64,000 nucleotides of DNA, taken from contig NZ_OY761553.1 in NCBI RefSeq assembly GCF_963664735.1, forward strand, positions 4,203,501 to 4,267,500, written 5' to 3'. The DNA comes from an uncultured Cohaesibacter sp. (GTDB taxonomy: Bacteria; Pseudomonadota; Alphaproteobacteria; Rhizobiales; Cohaesibacteraceae). Under the pieces are notes generated by a model. That model was not told where the DNA came from and did no database searches. It saw only the letters and a program-made list of their open reading frames with translations. This document shows positions 8,462-17,221 of this stretch, piece after piece (position 1 is the stretch's first letter; the number at the start of each line of letters is the position of its first letter). A program made the position numbers and the translations under genes.

Positions 8462-9476
8462 TTGAGGCGCTCCCTTCCAAACGATGACCTTCCTTGTCGA
8501 AACGCACCAAGGCTCTTTCCCTCGGGTTCAGAGCGACATGATCACCGGGCCGCAGGATGGATGCGCCGTCAAGACGTGCCACAACGCGCCCATCATCTGG
8601 CGTGTCGATATAGGCAATCGTATCGGCCCCAAGATTTTCGGCATGCGTTACGGTGCCTTCAAACAAGGGGGCGGCGTCAGATGCTAATTCAAGATGCTCG
8701 GGCCGAATGCCGACGGTCTCGGCTTCGAATTTGCGCGCAAGGTCTCCTTGAAAGAAATTCATTTTGGGAGAGCCGATGAAGCCCGCAACGAACAGATTGG
8801 AAGGCTTGGAATATAACTCAAGCGGAGCTCCAACCTGCTGGATGACGCCACTGCGCAAGGCAACAATCTGATTGGCCATGGTCATAGCCTCGACCTGATC
8901 ATGCGTCACATAGATCATGGTTGCCTGCAGTCTGGCGTGGAGTTCGGCAAGTTCAACCCGCATCTGGCCTCTCAGGGCAGCATCCAAATTCGAGAGGGGC
9001 TCGTCAAATAGAAACACTTTCGGTTTGCGCACGATCGCGCGACCAATTGCAACGCGCTGTCTTTGCCCGCCGGATAAAGCCTTGGGCTTGCGGTCCAGCA
9101 AGTTTTCAAGTTGCAAAATGGCGGCGGCTTCCTTGACGCGGCTTTGAACTTCTTCTTTCGGCTTGCCGGCAAGTTTCAGGGCAAAGGCAATATTGTCACC
9201 AACCGTCATGTGCGGATAAAGAGCGTAGGACTGGAAAACCATTGCGATGCCACGATCAGAAGGATCGTGATGGGTTACATCTTCCCCATCGATGAAGATT
9301 TGCCCGTGAGAGGTTTCCTCCAGTCCGGCAATCATGCGCAACAGGGTCGATTTTCCGCAGCCGGATGGCCCAACCAGAACAGAGAAGGATTTGGATGGGA
9401 TCGTCAGATTCAAGTCCGGAATGATTTCGACATTGCCGAACCGCTTGCTGACCGATTTGAGAATGACATCAGCCAT
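8454..9476 (-). CDS. Sugar ABC transporter ATP-binding protein (MalK/UgpC type)
   Basis: This 340-residue cytoplasmic ATPase energises sugar import. Walker A is G-P-S-G-C-G-K-S-T, the signature is L-S-G-G-Q-R-Q-R-V-A-I-G-R-A and Walker B is V-F-L-F-D-E-P. The H-loop is Y-V-T-H-D. A C-terminal regulatory OB-fold (TOBE) region spans about residues 235-340. The start M-A-D-V-I-L-K-S at 9476 was chosen over a frame beginning 14 codons earlier because it matches the family N-terminus. It overlaps the GH43 stop by 8 bases. Confidence 0.94.
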   Translation of the reverse strand: MADVILKSVSKRFGNVEIIPDLNLTIPSKSFSVLVGPSGCGKSTLLRMIAGLEETSHGQIFIDGEDVTHHDPSDRGIAMVFQSYALYPHMTVGDNIAFALKLAGKPKEEVQSRVKEAAAILQLENLLDRKPKALSGGQRQRVAIGRAIVRKPKVFLFDEPLSNLDAALRGQMRVELAELHARLQATMIYVTHDQVEAMTMANQIVALRSGVIQQVGAPLELYSKPSNLFVAGFIGSPKMNFFQGDLARKFEAETVGIRPEHLELASDAAPLFEGTVTHAENLGADTIAYIDTPDDGRVVARLDGASILRPGDHVALNPRERALVRFDKEGHRLEGSASNE

Positions 9477-11076
9477 CTTGTTCTCCAGTGCTATAAGAAA
9501 AATATGCAAAGTCAGCATGTTTCGCAGCGCCGGTTAGATCTTGCGCACACATGCCAAGAAAAGTGCCGGTAAAATTACAGCTATCCCCCGGACCGCTTTC
9601 ATCGGCCAGTATCAGGGCGTCTAGGGTACCACCCAGCTTTTGCCAGTCAGTCCCCTTCTGTCGAAAGTAAAATTGCAGGCTTTCATGGTCGATTTCCAAG
9701 CGCAGGCATACTGGTTCGTCATGCAAGATGATCCCTTCCTCGATAGGAAAAGTCAGTCTTCCTGAAGGATAATTGCCTTCACAGCTCTGAATGCTCAATC
9801 TGCGGAAACCATCCCGGCCGACACTCACATAGGCATAATGGAATTGATGACGCCCGTAATAGGCGATCAGCCCTGCTTGCTGCTGATAGGTCTCGGGCGA
9901 GAATTCCAGTTCGGTTTCCGCCCGACATCTGTTTTCGGTCATTCTTCGCGCAACAAGCGCCTGTTCAAACCAGGATCCGACCGATTCGCGCCCATAAAGC
10001 CGCAAGTAACCGGGCCTTTCAGCCAGAGAGAAAATGCGGTCGGGGTAGGGCGTACGCAGCCATTGAAAAGCCATGGGCAAAGTAGCGCTATCAAAATCCG
10101 TTCTTTCAGATTCTGCTGGGCTTTCCCCCTCTCCCAAATCGACGGTAATGGCCGGTACCATCCCGCCTTCTGCTCGACGCAACCAGTCATCGTCCCCCCA
10201 AACCATTTTCTCGATGCCGGTCTCCCGGCCCATTTGAGATTTGCTTTTATGAATGGGTCTGGTGCAAAGAAAAGTATGCAAGACCGTGCCATCCTCGTAT
10301 TCGACCGCTTGCCCGTGTCCGACCCGCTGCAAGGGCGAGTCTGGAGCATCCTTGGTTGTAAGCAAATGGACATCAGGATGGAGCTCATACGGGCCTTCAA
10401 GTGCGCGACTGCGCGCATGCGTTACAGCATGCGTATATCCCGTTCCGCCTTCAGCTGTGATCAGATAATACCACCCGTTTCGCTTCATCAGATGCGGACC
10501 CTCGGTCATTCCGAGAGGAGAGCGAAGGAATATGTTGCGAATGGGACCGGTCAACCGGCGCGCAGCATGATCATATTCCTGAAGCACAATGCCTCCAAAG
10601 AAATCCTCCTGCTGTTTGCCAACCATCGTGGCCCTATGGTCCCAAATCTGATTGACCAGCCATTTTCTGTCATCATCATCGTGAAACAGGGAGGGATCAA
10701 ACCCGGAAGCATTGAGAAAGATTGGATCTGACCATGGTCCTTCAATGGATGGGGCCGTCACCAGGAAATTGGGCGTATCCTTGTAATTGCCGAGATGTCG
10801 GCGGACATTGGTGAAGATGAGCCAAAACTGACCATCGGCATAGGATAGACAAGGAGCCCAGATGCCGCAGCTGTCTGGATTGCCACGCATGTCCAACTGC
10901 TCGGGTCGATTGAGCGGACGGCATACCAGCCGCCAGTTTACGAGATCTTCTGAGGCGTGGATTTGCACGCCCGGATACCACTCGAATGTTGATGTTGCGA
11001 TGTAGAAAGTTTTGCCAACACGGCAAATGGATGGGTCAGGATTGAACCCACGAAGAATCGGATTTTGAATGGTCAT
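9469..11076 (-). CDS. Glycoside hydrolase family 43 beta-xylosidase / alpha-arabinofuranosidase
   Basis: This 535-residue enzyme has the GH43 five-bladed propeller followed by a C-terminal beta-sandwich (about residues 320-535) typical of XynB-like beta-xylosidases. The catalytic base lies in the F-N-P-D-P-S motif near residue 12. The catalytic acid Glu is in M-T-E-G-P-H-L. There is no signal peptide, so it should cleave imported xylo- or arabino-oligosaccharides in the cytoplasm. It sits inside the ABC operon, 20 bases after the binding-protein gene and overlapping the ATPase gene. A short scrap of a second copy lies at 14132-14198. Confidence 0.93.
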   Translation of the reverse strand: MTIQNPILRGFNPDPSICRVGKTFYIATSTFEWYPGVQIHASEDLVNWRLVCRPLNRPEQLDMRGNPDSCGIWAPCLSYADGQFWLIFTNVRRHLGNYKDTPNFLVTAPSIEGPWSDPIFLNASGFDPSLFHDDDDRKWLVNQIWDHRATMVGKQQEDFFGGIVLQEYDHAARRLTGPIRNIFLRSPLGMTEGPHLMKRNGWYYLITAEGGTGYTHAVTHARSRALEGPYELHPDVHLLTTKDAPDSPLQRVGHGQAVEYEDGTVLHTFLCTRPIHKSKSQMGRETGIEKMVWGDDDWLRRAEGGMVPAITVDLGEGESPAESERTDFDSATLPMAFQWLRTPYPDRIFSLAERPGYLRLYGRESVGSWFEQALVARRMTENRCRAETELEFSPETYQQQAGLIAYYGRHQFHYAYVSVGRDGFRRLSIQSCEGNYPSGRLTFPIEEGIILHDEPVCLRLEIDHESLQFYFRQKGTDWQKLGGTLDALILADESGPGDSCNFTGTFLGMCAQDLTGAAKHADFAYFSYSTGEQDG

Positions 11077-11096
11077 TTTCCGGACGCGCTTTTTAG

Positions 11097-12350
11097 TTAT
11101 TGAAACATTTGAGCTTCTTGCAGACGTGCTGGCACGTCCTCTGGCTGAATTACGCCAGTGGCAAGATCGGCAGCGATGTCGTTGAGGGCACTGCCAACAG
11201 AAGTGCCTAGTGCCTGGTCAAGGAACAGCTGGTGTCTTGGGGATTTTTCGATTTCCTTTGAAATCTGGGTAAAGAACGGGTTTTCCAGAGCTTCACCGGC
11301 ACCGATAGCGGCAGGGATCCAGAAACCGGCTGCGGCACCAACACGCTGATTTTCTGCGCTCAATAATTCACAGAGAAAATCAGCAGCGTCCTGTCCAGCT
11401 CCTTTGGCCAGCACGAAACCATCATGGCCGCCCAGAGTTTCTGTCGGGTCGCCAGCTCCGTCTTTCACAGAAGGAAATGCAATAAGACCCAACTGTTCGT
11501 CGCTTAACCCTTTGCCCGTGGTTGAACTGTTGCGTGAAACGTTATAGTCAAAATTGCCCATGATATGGAAAACGGCTTTGCCATCCCCGAAAAGGCCTGA
11601 TGCCTTGTCATAGCTTGCATCCATGAAGCCCGGCTGGAATGGCTTCGCATCAAGAAGTTTCTTGAACTGTTGGCCTGCCTTGACGAAGGCTGGACTGCTA
11701 TAATCACCATTCTGAGCCGCTTTCTGGATGGCTTCTCCCCCGGCCTCACGCAGCAGCAACATGGAATAGATGGTTTGGAGCGGCCATTTGTCTTTCCCGC
11801 CAGCAACGAGGGGCGACAGGCCCGCAGCTTTTGCCTTTTCGACAGCAGCAATAAAATCGTCCCAGGTCTTGATGGCCTCGGCATCAATTCCTGCTTTATC
11901 GGCCAGATCCTTGTTATACCAGATCACGACGTCTGAGGCATAAAGGGGCAAGCCATAAAGAATGCCATCATAGGTGAAAGCCTTCTTGAGGCTTTCCGGG
12001 TGTGCTGCGAGGCAGGCCTCACTCGCCTTGCTATCCAGAGGCTCGAGTACGCCAGCTTTTGCCTGTTCCTCAAATACGCCACCGCCCCAGCTGTAAAAGA
12101 TCTGCGGCCGTTGATCTGACTGAAGCAACGTTGGCAAGCGGCTCTTGAGTGCTTCGTCATCGAGATATTTGATTGCGACATTCACACCCGGCGTCGCCTT
12201 TTCGAAGGCCTTTCCGATTGCGTTGAAGTAAGCGGTTTCTTCATCGCTGGTGCGAGGCAAAGAAAGAACATTTACGGTGGTTTGCGCTATCGCAGATCCT
12301 CCGATCAAGCAGCCCAGTGCTGCCGTTGTCAAAAGTGTTGTGAGCTTCAT
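11097..12350 (-). CDS. Sugar ABC transporter extracellular substrate-binding protein
   Basis: This 417-residue periplasmic binding protein has a clear signal peptide (MKLTTLLTTAALGCLIGGSA ending before Q-T-T-V). It has family-1 (MalE-type) features: D-E-A-L-K-S-R-L near residue 70 and a Y-G-L-P-L-Y-A-S-D-V-V-I-W-Y-N-K segment. The start was placed at 12350 to keep the signal peptide at the N-terminus. It is the first transporter gene after the LacI gene, and should deliver oligosaccharides to the two permeases. Confidence 0.93.
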   Translation of the reverse strand: MKLTTLLTTAALGCLIGGSAIAQTTVNVLSLPRTSDEETAYFNAIGKAFEKATPGVNVAIKYLDDEALKSRLPTLLQSDQRPQIFYSWGGGVFEEQAKAGVLEPLDSKASEACLAAHPESLKKAFTYDGILYGLPLYASDVVIWYNKDLADKAGIDAEAIKTWDDFIAAVEKAKAAGLSPLVAGGKDKWPLQTIYSMLLLREAGGEAIQKAAQNGDYSSPAFVKAGQQFKKLLDAKPFQPGFMDASYDKASGLFGDGKAVFHIMGNFDYNVSRNSSTTGKGLSDEQLGLIAFPSVKDGAGDPTETLGGHDGFVLAKGAGQDAADFLCELLSAENQRVGAAAGFWIPAAIGAGEALENPFFTQISKEIEKSPRHQLFLDQALGTSVGSALNDIAADLATGVIQPEDVPARLQEAQMFQ

Positions 12351-12407
12351 TTTGGTACCTCCCGGGTATGTTGGAGCCATTGACTCCCGTTGCTTGCCGA
12401 AGCCTGT

Positions 12408-13433
12408 TCAAGGTAAGTTTTCAGCAAGAAAAATATTGATTTGCAGCCGGTTGCTGCCGCTTTCGCCAACCTGCTCGAGCGGAATGCAAAGCTCGCGTAT
12501 GGCGTTGCGAGCAAGGTCACTCAAATTGTGGGAAAGCGCGGCATCGATGAGACCGCTCTCAAGGCCAGACCGCGTTTTGGGTTCCAGCTCATGAACGATG
12601 GTGATCGGGCGATGCTGCGAATTGAAATCGCGCAAACCATCGACCACTCCGGCAGCACCCCCGGCAACGGCATAGAGCCCAACCAGCTTTGGGTGGTCTT
12701 GCAGTAGGGAAATGACCTCGGATCGATTTCTCGCAGGAATGCTCTGGGTTTCAATGGCCGGTAAAAGCCGAAGCTGTCGATAGGATGAACCGATGATCTG
12801 GCGAAAGCCCATCTCGCGTTCCACATGGTCGCGAATATGTTGGTTGCCAGTTAGAATGGCGACCTCACCGTATGCTCCGGCAACAAAGCGCCCCATCAGA
12901 CGAGCGGCCGTTCTGCCTGCAGCCACATTGTCGATACCCACAAAGGCCGAACGTTTCGAGGCGGGGATATCCGAGACAATGGTTACAACGCGTACCCCCT
13001 TGTCACAGAGACCATCAATGATCTCTTTCACGCCGGGTAAATCGAACGCAAACAAAGCAATACCGTCATAAGCCGTTGGATCAAAAGTAGCCAGAGCCTG
13101 CCTCAGTTCGACATCATTTCTGAACTTGAGGTGTTTGATGCAGATATGAAGATCCACCTCTACAAATTCGCGTTGAGCTTCGCGAATTGAATGCACAATC
13201 TGGTGCACAAAATGGTTCTCAGAAGTAGGAATCAAAAACAGCAGCCGTTTCCGACCAAAGGGGCTTTTTGAAACGGACCGCGGAAGCCTTCCGAACCCAA
13301 GCGTGTGAATAGCCTTTTTGACCTTGTCACGTGTTGCGATACTGGCTTCACCGCGTTCGTGCAAAACACGATCGACAGTCGCCAAACTGACCCCCGCTTC
13401 ATTCGCAACATCCCTGAGTGTGACTTTAGACAT
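12408..13433 (-). CDS. LacI-family transcriptional regulator
   Basis: This 341-residue protein has an N-terminal LacI HTH (V-T-L-R-D-V-A-N-E-A-G-V-S-L-A-T-V-D-R-V-L) and a hinge helix. A periplasmic-binding-protein-like sensor domain follows. The recognition helix reads S-L-A-T-V-D-R rather than the commoner S-x-x-T-V-S-R, a form seen in AraC-like sugar regulators of rhizobia. It is encoded just upstream of, and in the same direction as, the ABC/GH43 operon (57-base gap to the binding-protein gene). It probably represses that operon in the absence of sugar. Confidence 0.92.
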   Translation of the reverse strand: MSKVTLRDVANEAGVSLATVDRVLHERGEASIATRDKVKKAIHTLGFGRLPRSVSKSPFGRKRLLFLIPTSENHFVHQIVHSIREAQREFVEVDLHICIKHLKFRNDVELRQALATFDPTAYDGIALFAFDLPGVKEIIDGLCDKGVRVVTIVSDIPASKRSAFVGIDNVAAGRTAARLMGRFVAGAYGEVAILTGNQHIRDHVEREMGFRQIIGSSYRQLRLLPAIETQSIPARNRSEVISLLQDHPKLVGLYAVAGGAAGVVDGLRDFNSQHRPITIVHELEPKTRSGLESGLIDAALSHNLSDLARNAIRELCIPLEQVGESGSNRLQINIFLAENLP

Positions 13434-13503
13434 GCTTTTCTCCCGCGCTGAGAATTAATCAATCGAGAGAAGCAGTCTACTTTGCCGGTGAGGGGAAAAA
13501 CAA

Positions 13504-14050
13504 ATATTCCGAGGTAAAAACCTCAGTCAGCCCTAAGGAGAAAATCCAAGTGCTTTCGCAAACTGTTTGCGTCAAAACCTTTGTCTGCGAGTAAGTATCT
13601 CGCACCTTTCAAACTGTTCAACAATACAGGCGCAATCGGACTATCTGCAGCATTGCCACCAGTCAATTTGAATGCCAAAGGGCGGCCAATGAAATCGGTC
13701 AGAACTTGGATTTTGGTGGTTTGGCCACCCCGCGACGATCCGATCGCCTGATTTTTGGTCCCCCCTTTTTACCGCCATGGGCAGAGCGGTGCTTTTGGTC
13801 GCGGCACCAGAAGTTGCCAGAGCCTCAACGAGAACCGTTTGTGCGACCACCTATTGAACCGGTTATAGATGGTTGTTGAGGGGCCATAGTCGGCGGGGCA
13901 GTCACACCAGCGGCAGCCTACTTTCAAAACATGGATGATGCCAGAGATGACCCGGCGATCATCGACACGGTGAGCTCATTCCTTGTTATTCGGCAAAAGA
14001 GGTTCAATTACAGCCCATTGTGCGTCAGACAACCAAAACAGATGTCCCAT
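13504..14050 (-). pseudogene. Decayed IS5-family transposase
   Basis: Reading leftward from an ATG at 14050 gives M-G-H-L-F-W-L-S-D-A-Q-W, then a TGA in place of codon 25. Pieces such as D-D-R-R-V-I-S-G-I-I-H-V-L-K and D-Y-G-P-S-T-T-I-Y-N-R-F follow. After a frameshift come T-T-K-I-Q-V-L-T-D-F-I-G-R-P-L-A-F-K-L-T-G-G-N-A and L-L-A-D-K-G-F-D. These are the recognisable blocks of IS5-group transposases, including DDE residues. Premature stop, frame changes and a missing C-terminus make it inactive. I could not identify terminal inverted repeats. Confidence 0.8.
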
Positions 14051-14131
14051 TCAAACCTCCAATCCGTTGAATGGAGAGATTGAATCTGATTTGCTTCGTC
14101 AGTTCAAAGATATAAATGAGTTTTGACCCTA

Positions 14132-14198
14132 GGCAGCTATCCTTCAGGAAGGCTGGTTTTTCCGATCGATGAAGGGATCATTTTGCAAGAAAAACCGG
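14132..14198 (+). pseudogene. Fragment of a second GH43 gene
   Basis: From 14132 the plus strand encodes Y-P-S-G-R-L-V-F-P-I-D-E-G-I-I-L-Q. This matches Y-P-S-G-R-L-T-F-P-I-E-E-G-I-I-L-H in the C-terminal domain of the intact GH43 gene (complement of about 9731-9785), with obvious nucleotide similarity. It ends abruptly at the junction with the TetR remnant and has no other GH43 sequence around it. Confidence 0.65.
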
Positions 14199-14543
14199 TA
14201 TCTATCCCTTGACGCCTTTGCGAAGCACTATCTCTCTTGCTAACATAGGGATAACGCAGGCGAGGGATGCGCCACTGCCGCGCTCGGGCTGGTATTTCGC
14301 CATCAATCTGAAGAGGCCCGTGCGGAACTGACCCGCGTCATTGAAGTGCAGCTTAATCGCCTGACTGAAGCTCTTGCCAAAGATAAGGGTAAAGGTGCAG
14401 ACCTCAAACAGCTGCGCAGCGGAGTGATCGGCACATGGTCAGCGATGGTTGATGCCATGATGATGGCACGCGCTGTCAATGATACCGATCTTTCGCAAGA
14501 AATCCTTGAGACAACCCGCGACTGGATTCAGCATGAGGCATAA
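14199..14543 (+). pseudogene. Truncated and interrupted TetR-family regulator (paralogue of the 5858-6415 gene)
   Basis: The 115 codons to the stop at 14541-14543 follow the C-terminal domain of the intact TetR almost residue by residue. They run from D-A-F-A-K-H-Y-L-S through G-T-W-S-A-M-V-D-A-M-M-M-A-R-A-V-N-D to the end. A TAA replaces the Asp codon after L-S-C. The HTH half is missing, having been replaced by the GH43 scrap. It cannot encode a DNA-binding repressor. A short open frame from 14346 could in theory still be translated. Confidence 0.8.
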
Positions 14544-14623
14544 CGGACGTTATGCCCATTCCCTCCCTTGCCTTGCCAAGAAACGGATTGAATAGGCGAA
14601 TAGCGTTCCCTTGTCGAAGATCG

Positions 14624-15844
14624 TCATGGTGCTCTGACAATCTGGCTTTCGAGAAGTCTTGCTATTTCTGCTTGGTCCATTTCAAGTTCTCGTTGGAGAA
14701 CCTCAACTGAGTTTTCTCCAAGGAATGACGGGGCTTTGGCGGGAACAGGTCCCTGTCCATCAAACAGGATGGGACTGCGGACCAGTTTCAGGTCTCCAGC
14801 TTCTGGGTGGGTTATCGCTTCAATGAGATTGTGATCCGCCACATGTTGTTGTTCGAGTGCTTCGGCAACGTCGAGAATCGGAGCATTGGGGACATCGAAT
14901 TCTGTGAGGCGTTCAAGCCAGAAGTCGGTGCCATCCTGCCCCATCCGCTCACAGATGATGCGCTCCAACGCATCCCTGTTCATGAGACGGCTTTCGTAGA
15001 TTGAGAAGCGTTGATCGTCGAGCAGGTGATCCAGTTCCAAAGCGCGCGCGAAATTTTGCCAGAATCTCTCCGTGAGGCAAGCAACGATCACATAACCATC
15101 CGAAGTGGGAAAGGAACCATAGGGCACGATGCTTGGATGTCGCGTTCCCACGGGAGTGGGCGCTTGACCGGAAACAAAATAGATCTGTGACAGATAACCA
15201 AGCATCGCGATCATGCTGTCCAGCATTGCGACTTCGACATGACGACCGCTTCCCGTCTGATTTCTCTCATGCAGGGCTGCAAGAATGCCGAATATGGAAA
15301 AGATGCTGCCTCCCATATCACCGAGCGGAAGGCTCAGCTTGTTGGGTGGCTGGCCGGGCTCCCTGTTCATGTGCATCGCACCCGAGAGCGCCTGAACCAC
15401 AATGTCAAACGCCGGTTTGTTGCCATGCGGGCTAGTCTTTCCAAATCCGGTTATGGAGCAATAGATCAGCTTTTCATTCGACGCTCTAAGGGTATCAAAG
15501 CCCAATCCAAGCCGGTCCATGACACCGGGCCGGAAGTTTTCGATCACGATATCGCTCTTATCGGCAAGCTGGTGTGCAATCTTCCTTCCTTCGGGTGATT
15601 TGAGATCAAGACTGATGCTCTTCTTGCTGCGATTGAGGGCGATGTAGTAATGGCTCATGCCGTTTTGAAACGGCGGGAAATTGCGGGTTTCATCCCCGCC
15701 GGAAATAGGCTCCACCTTGATCACATCTGCGCCAAGATCAGCCAGAACCATTGAGGCATAGGGGCCGGAAAGGATACGGGAGAAATCAAGAACCTTGATC
15801 CCGTGAAGGGGGCCGGGGTGGGTCATTTTTTCACCGTCAGACAT
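14624..15844 (-). CDS. CaiB/BaiF (class III) CoA-transferase
   Basis: This 406-residue enzyme would move CoA between carboxylic acids through an aspartyl-anhydride intermediate. Family features are V-L-D-F-S-R-I-L-S-G-P-Y-A-S-M-V-L-A-D-L-G-A-D-V-I at the N-terminus, N-R-S-K-K-S-I-S-L-D-L, and N-F-R-P-G-V-M-D-R-L-G. The conserved Asp that carries CoA lies in the G-D-M-G-G segment near residue 174. It overlaps the thioesterase gene by 8 bases, so the two are coupled. The context (acyl-CoA ligase, MaoC, carboxylase across the IclR gene) suggests CoA activation of an imported acid. The exact acid cannot be read from sequence. Confidence 0.92.
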   Translation of the reverse strand: MSDGEKMTHPGPLHGIKVLDFSRILSGPYASMVLADLGADVIKVEPISGGDETRNFPPFQNGMSHYYIALNRSKKSISLDLKSPEGRKIAHQLADKSDIVIENFRPGVMDRLGLGFDTLRASNEKLIYCSITGFGKTSPHGNKPAFDIVVQALSGAMHMNREPGQPPNKLSLPLGDMGGSIFSIFGILAALHERNQTGSGRHVEVAMLDSMIAMLGYLSQIYFVSGQAPTPVGTRHPSIVPYGSFPTSDGYVIVACLTERFWQNFARALELDHLLDDQRFSIYESRLMNRDALERIICERMGQDGTDFWLERLTEFDVPNAPILDVAEALEQQHVADHNLIEAITHPEAGDLKLVRSPILFDGQGPVPAKAPSFLGENSVEVLQRELEMDQAEIARLLESQIVRAP

Positions 15845-16268
15845 TTGCCGTTTCCCTTTTCGCGATTTTCATGATGGCGGTCGCAGAAGCGATCAGCGTC
15901 CCATTTTCGAGAAGAACATCTGCATCTACAAACATCATGGATCGGCTTGCGTGGCGCACGCGCGCAACGGCAAACAAGAAGTCCTTGTCTCGGGCCGCAC
16001 CGACAAAGCGCGTGTCCAGTTGAACGGTTAAGGTTGGTTGCCGGTCTGCTGCGTTCCAGGCTTCCAGTGCAATAGTCTGATCAAGAAGGGTGGAAAGCAC
16101 ACCTCCATGCACAACTCCAAGGGCATTCAGATGCTGTGCCACAATGTGCAGTCCATAGCGTTTCTCCCCATTTTCCCGCTTTTGCCTGAGTAAAGGGCCG
16201 ATCAATTCCATAAACCCTTGGGTTTTAAGCGGCGACCAACCGTCGTTGCCGTCTTTGTTTTGTTCCAT
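15837..16268 (-). CDS. PaaI-family hotdog-fold thioesterase
   Basis: This 143-residue single hotdog domain has the segment L-G-V-V-H-G-G-V-L-S-T-L-L-D-Q-T-I, typical of PaaI/YdiI-like acyl-CoA thioesterases. Such enzymes release CoA from stalled or toxic acyl-CoA intermediates and often accompany CoA-dependent catabolic operons. It sits between the IclR gene (20-base gap) and the CoA-transferase gene (8-base overlap) on one minus-strand transcript. Confidence 0.88.
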   Translation of the reverse strand: MEQNKDGNDGWSPLKTQGFMELIGPLLRQKRENGEKRYGLHIVAQHLNALGVVHGGVLSTLLDQTIALEAWNAADRQPTLTVQLDTRFVGAARDKDFLFAVARVRHASRSMMFVDADVLLENGTLIASATAIMKIAKRETANV

Positions 16269-16288
16269 TTTTCCTCCCGATCATTCTC

Positions 16289-17062
16289 TCAGATTTGTAA
16301 TTCTTGTATGTCGTCTCGAATTTGCATCATCGCCATTGCAAGCTCAGGAATATCGTTCTGCTGCAATCGCTCGGATATTCCGATGGCGACGAGAGAGCGG
16401 ATCATTTTGCCATTGCTGCCAAAAGCGGGCACAGCCACCACGGTGACGCCGGAAATGTAAACGCCCTGATCTACGCCGTAGCCGAGCTCTTTTGCGCGTT
16501 CAATCTGGGCCAGCCAGTCTTCAAATTCGGGAGGATGGTCCCAGACAAGTTTGTCGAACTCCTTGCGCAGAGCTTCCTTGTCCGGACCATTGTAGGCGGC
16601 AAACAAACGCCCCGTTGCGCTGATCAGCGGCGGAAAGCGGCTGCCGAAATCCACTTGCAATCGAAACGGCAGGGTCGACTGGGACAAGGCGATCACGACC
16701 ATTTGCGCTGGCTCTGCCAACTGGGTGGCGATTCCTGTCACGCCGAATCGATTTGACAGCTCTGACAGGCGTGGTTGAACCAAAGTTGAAAAGGAATTTT
16801 TCTGAAGCGCGGAGCGCGCAAGCGGCAAGATTCCGATGCCGATCGAGTAGCGTTTGGTGTTGGAATCGAACTCTACCAGCCCCTCATCCTGCAAGACTCG
16901 AAGTATGTGAAGACAGGTGCTCGGCACCAGTCCGAGGCTCCTGGCGATGGGATTGACCCCTACGGGGTCATCGGACCGCGCAAGCAATCGCAGAATTGCC
17001 AGAGCTCTCGTTACTGCAGGCACTTGCCTTTTGGTTTGCTGATTCATTTCCTTCTCGGACAT
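16289..17062 (-). CDS. IclR-family transcriptional regulator
   Basis: This 257-residue protein has an N-terminal winged HTH (V-T-R-A-L-A-I-L-R-L-L-A, then L-G-L-V-P-S-T-C-L-H-I-L-R-V-L). The IclR effector domain includes the segment F-A-A-Y-N-G-P and a C-terminal loop around A-V-P-A-F-G-S-N-G-K. It lies at the centre of the locus and diverges from the ligase-TRAP-carboxylase operon. It probably controls both arms in response to the imported acid or its CoA ester. Confidence 0.92.
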   Translation of the reverse strand: MSEKEMNQQTKRQVPAVTRALAILRLLARSDDPVGVNPIARSLGLVPSTCLHILRVLQDEGLVEFDSNTKRYSIGIGILPLARSALQKNSFSTLVQPRLSELSNRFGVTGIATQLAEPAQMVVIALSQSTLPFRLQVDFGSRFPPLISATGRLFAAYNGPDKEALRKEFDKLVWDHPPEFEDWLAQIERAKELGYGVDQGVYISGVTVVAVPAFGSNGKMIRSLVAIGISERLQQNDIPELAMAMMQIRDDIQELQI

Positions 17063-17095
17063 TTGTCGCCCCTATCCATCTGATTTTCCTGATTT

Positions 17096-17113
17096 TATTG
17101 TATATATACAATA
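17096..17113. promoter_or_regulatory. 18-bp perfect palindrome in the IclR/ligase divergent promoter
   Basis: The sequence TATTGTATATATACAATA is a perfect 18-bp palindrome in the 159-base region between iclR and the ligase gene. A TTGACA at 17125-17130 resembles a -35 box for the plus-strand operon, although I see no convincing -10. IclR proteins often bind A/T-rich palindromes of this size, so it is a candidate operator. Binding is inference. Confidence 0.55.
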
Positions 17114-17221
17114 GAAAAATCATATTGACAATAGAATATCAATCTACCTATCGTTGTCAACGTGACAAGCCACCAAACTGAGTGGGTCTATAAAAAGCAT
17201 AATCGAGGGAGGCAAAGGGCA

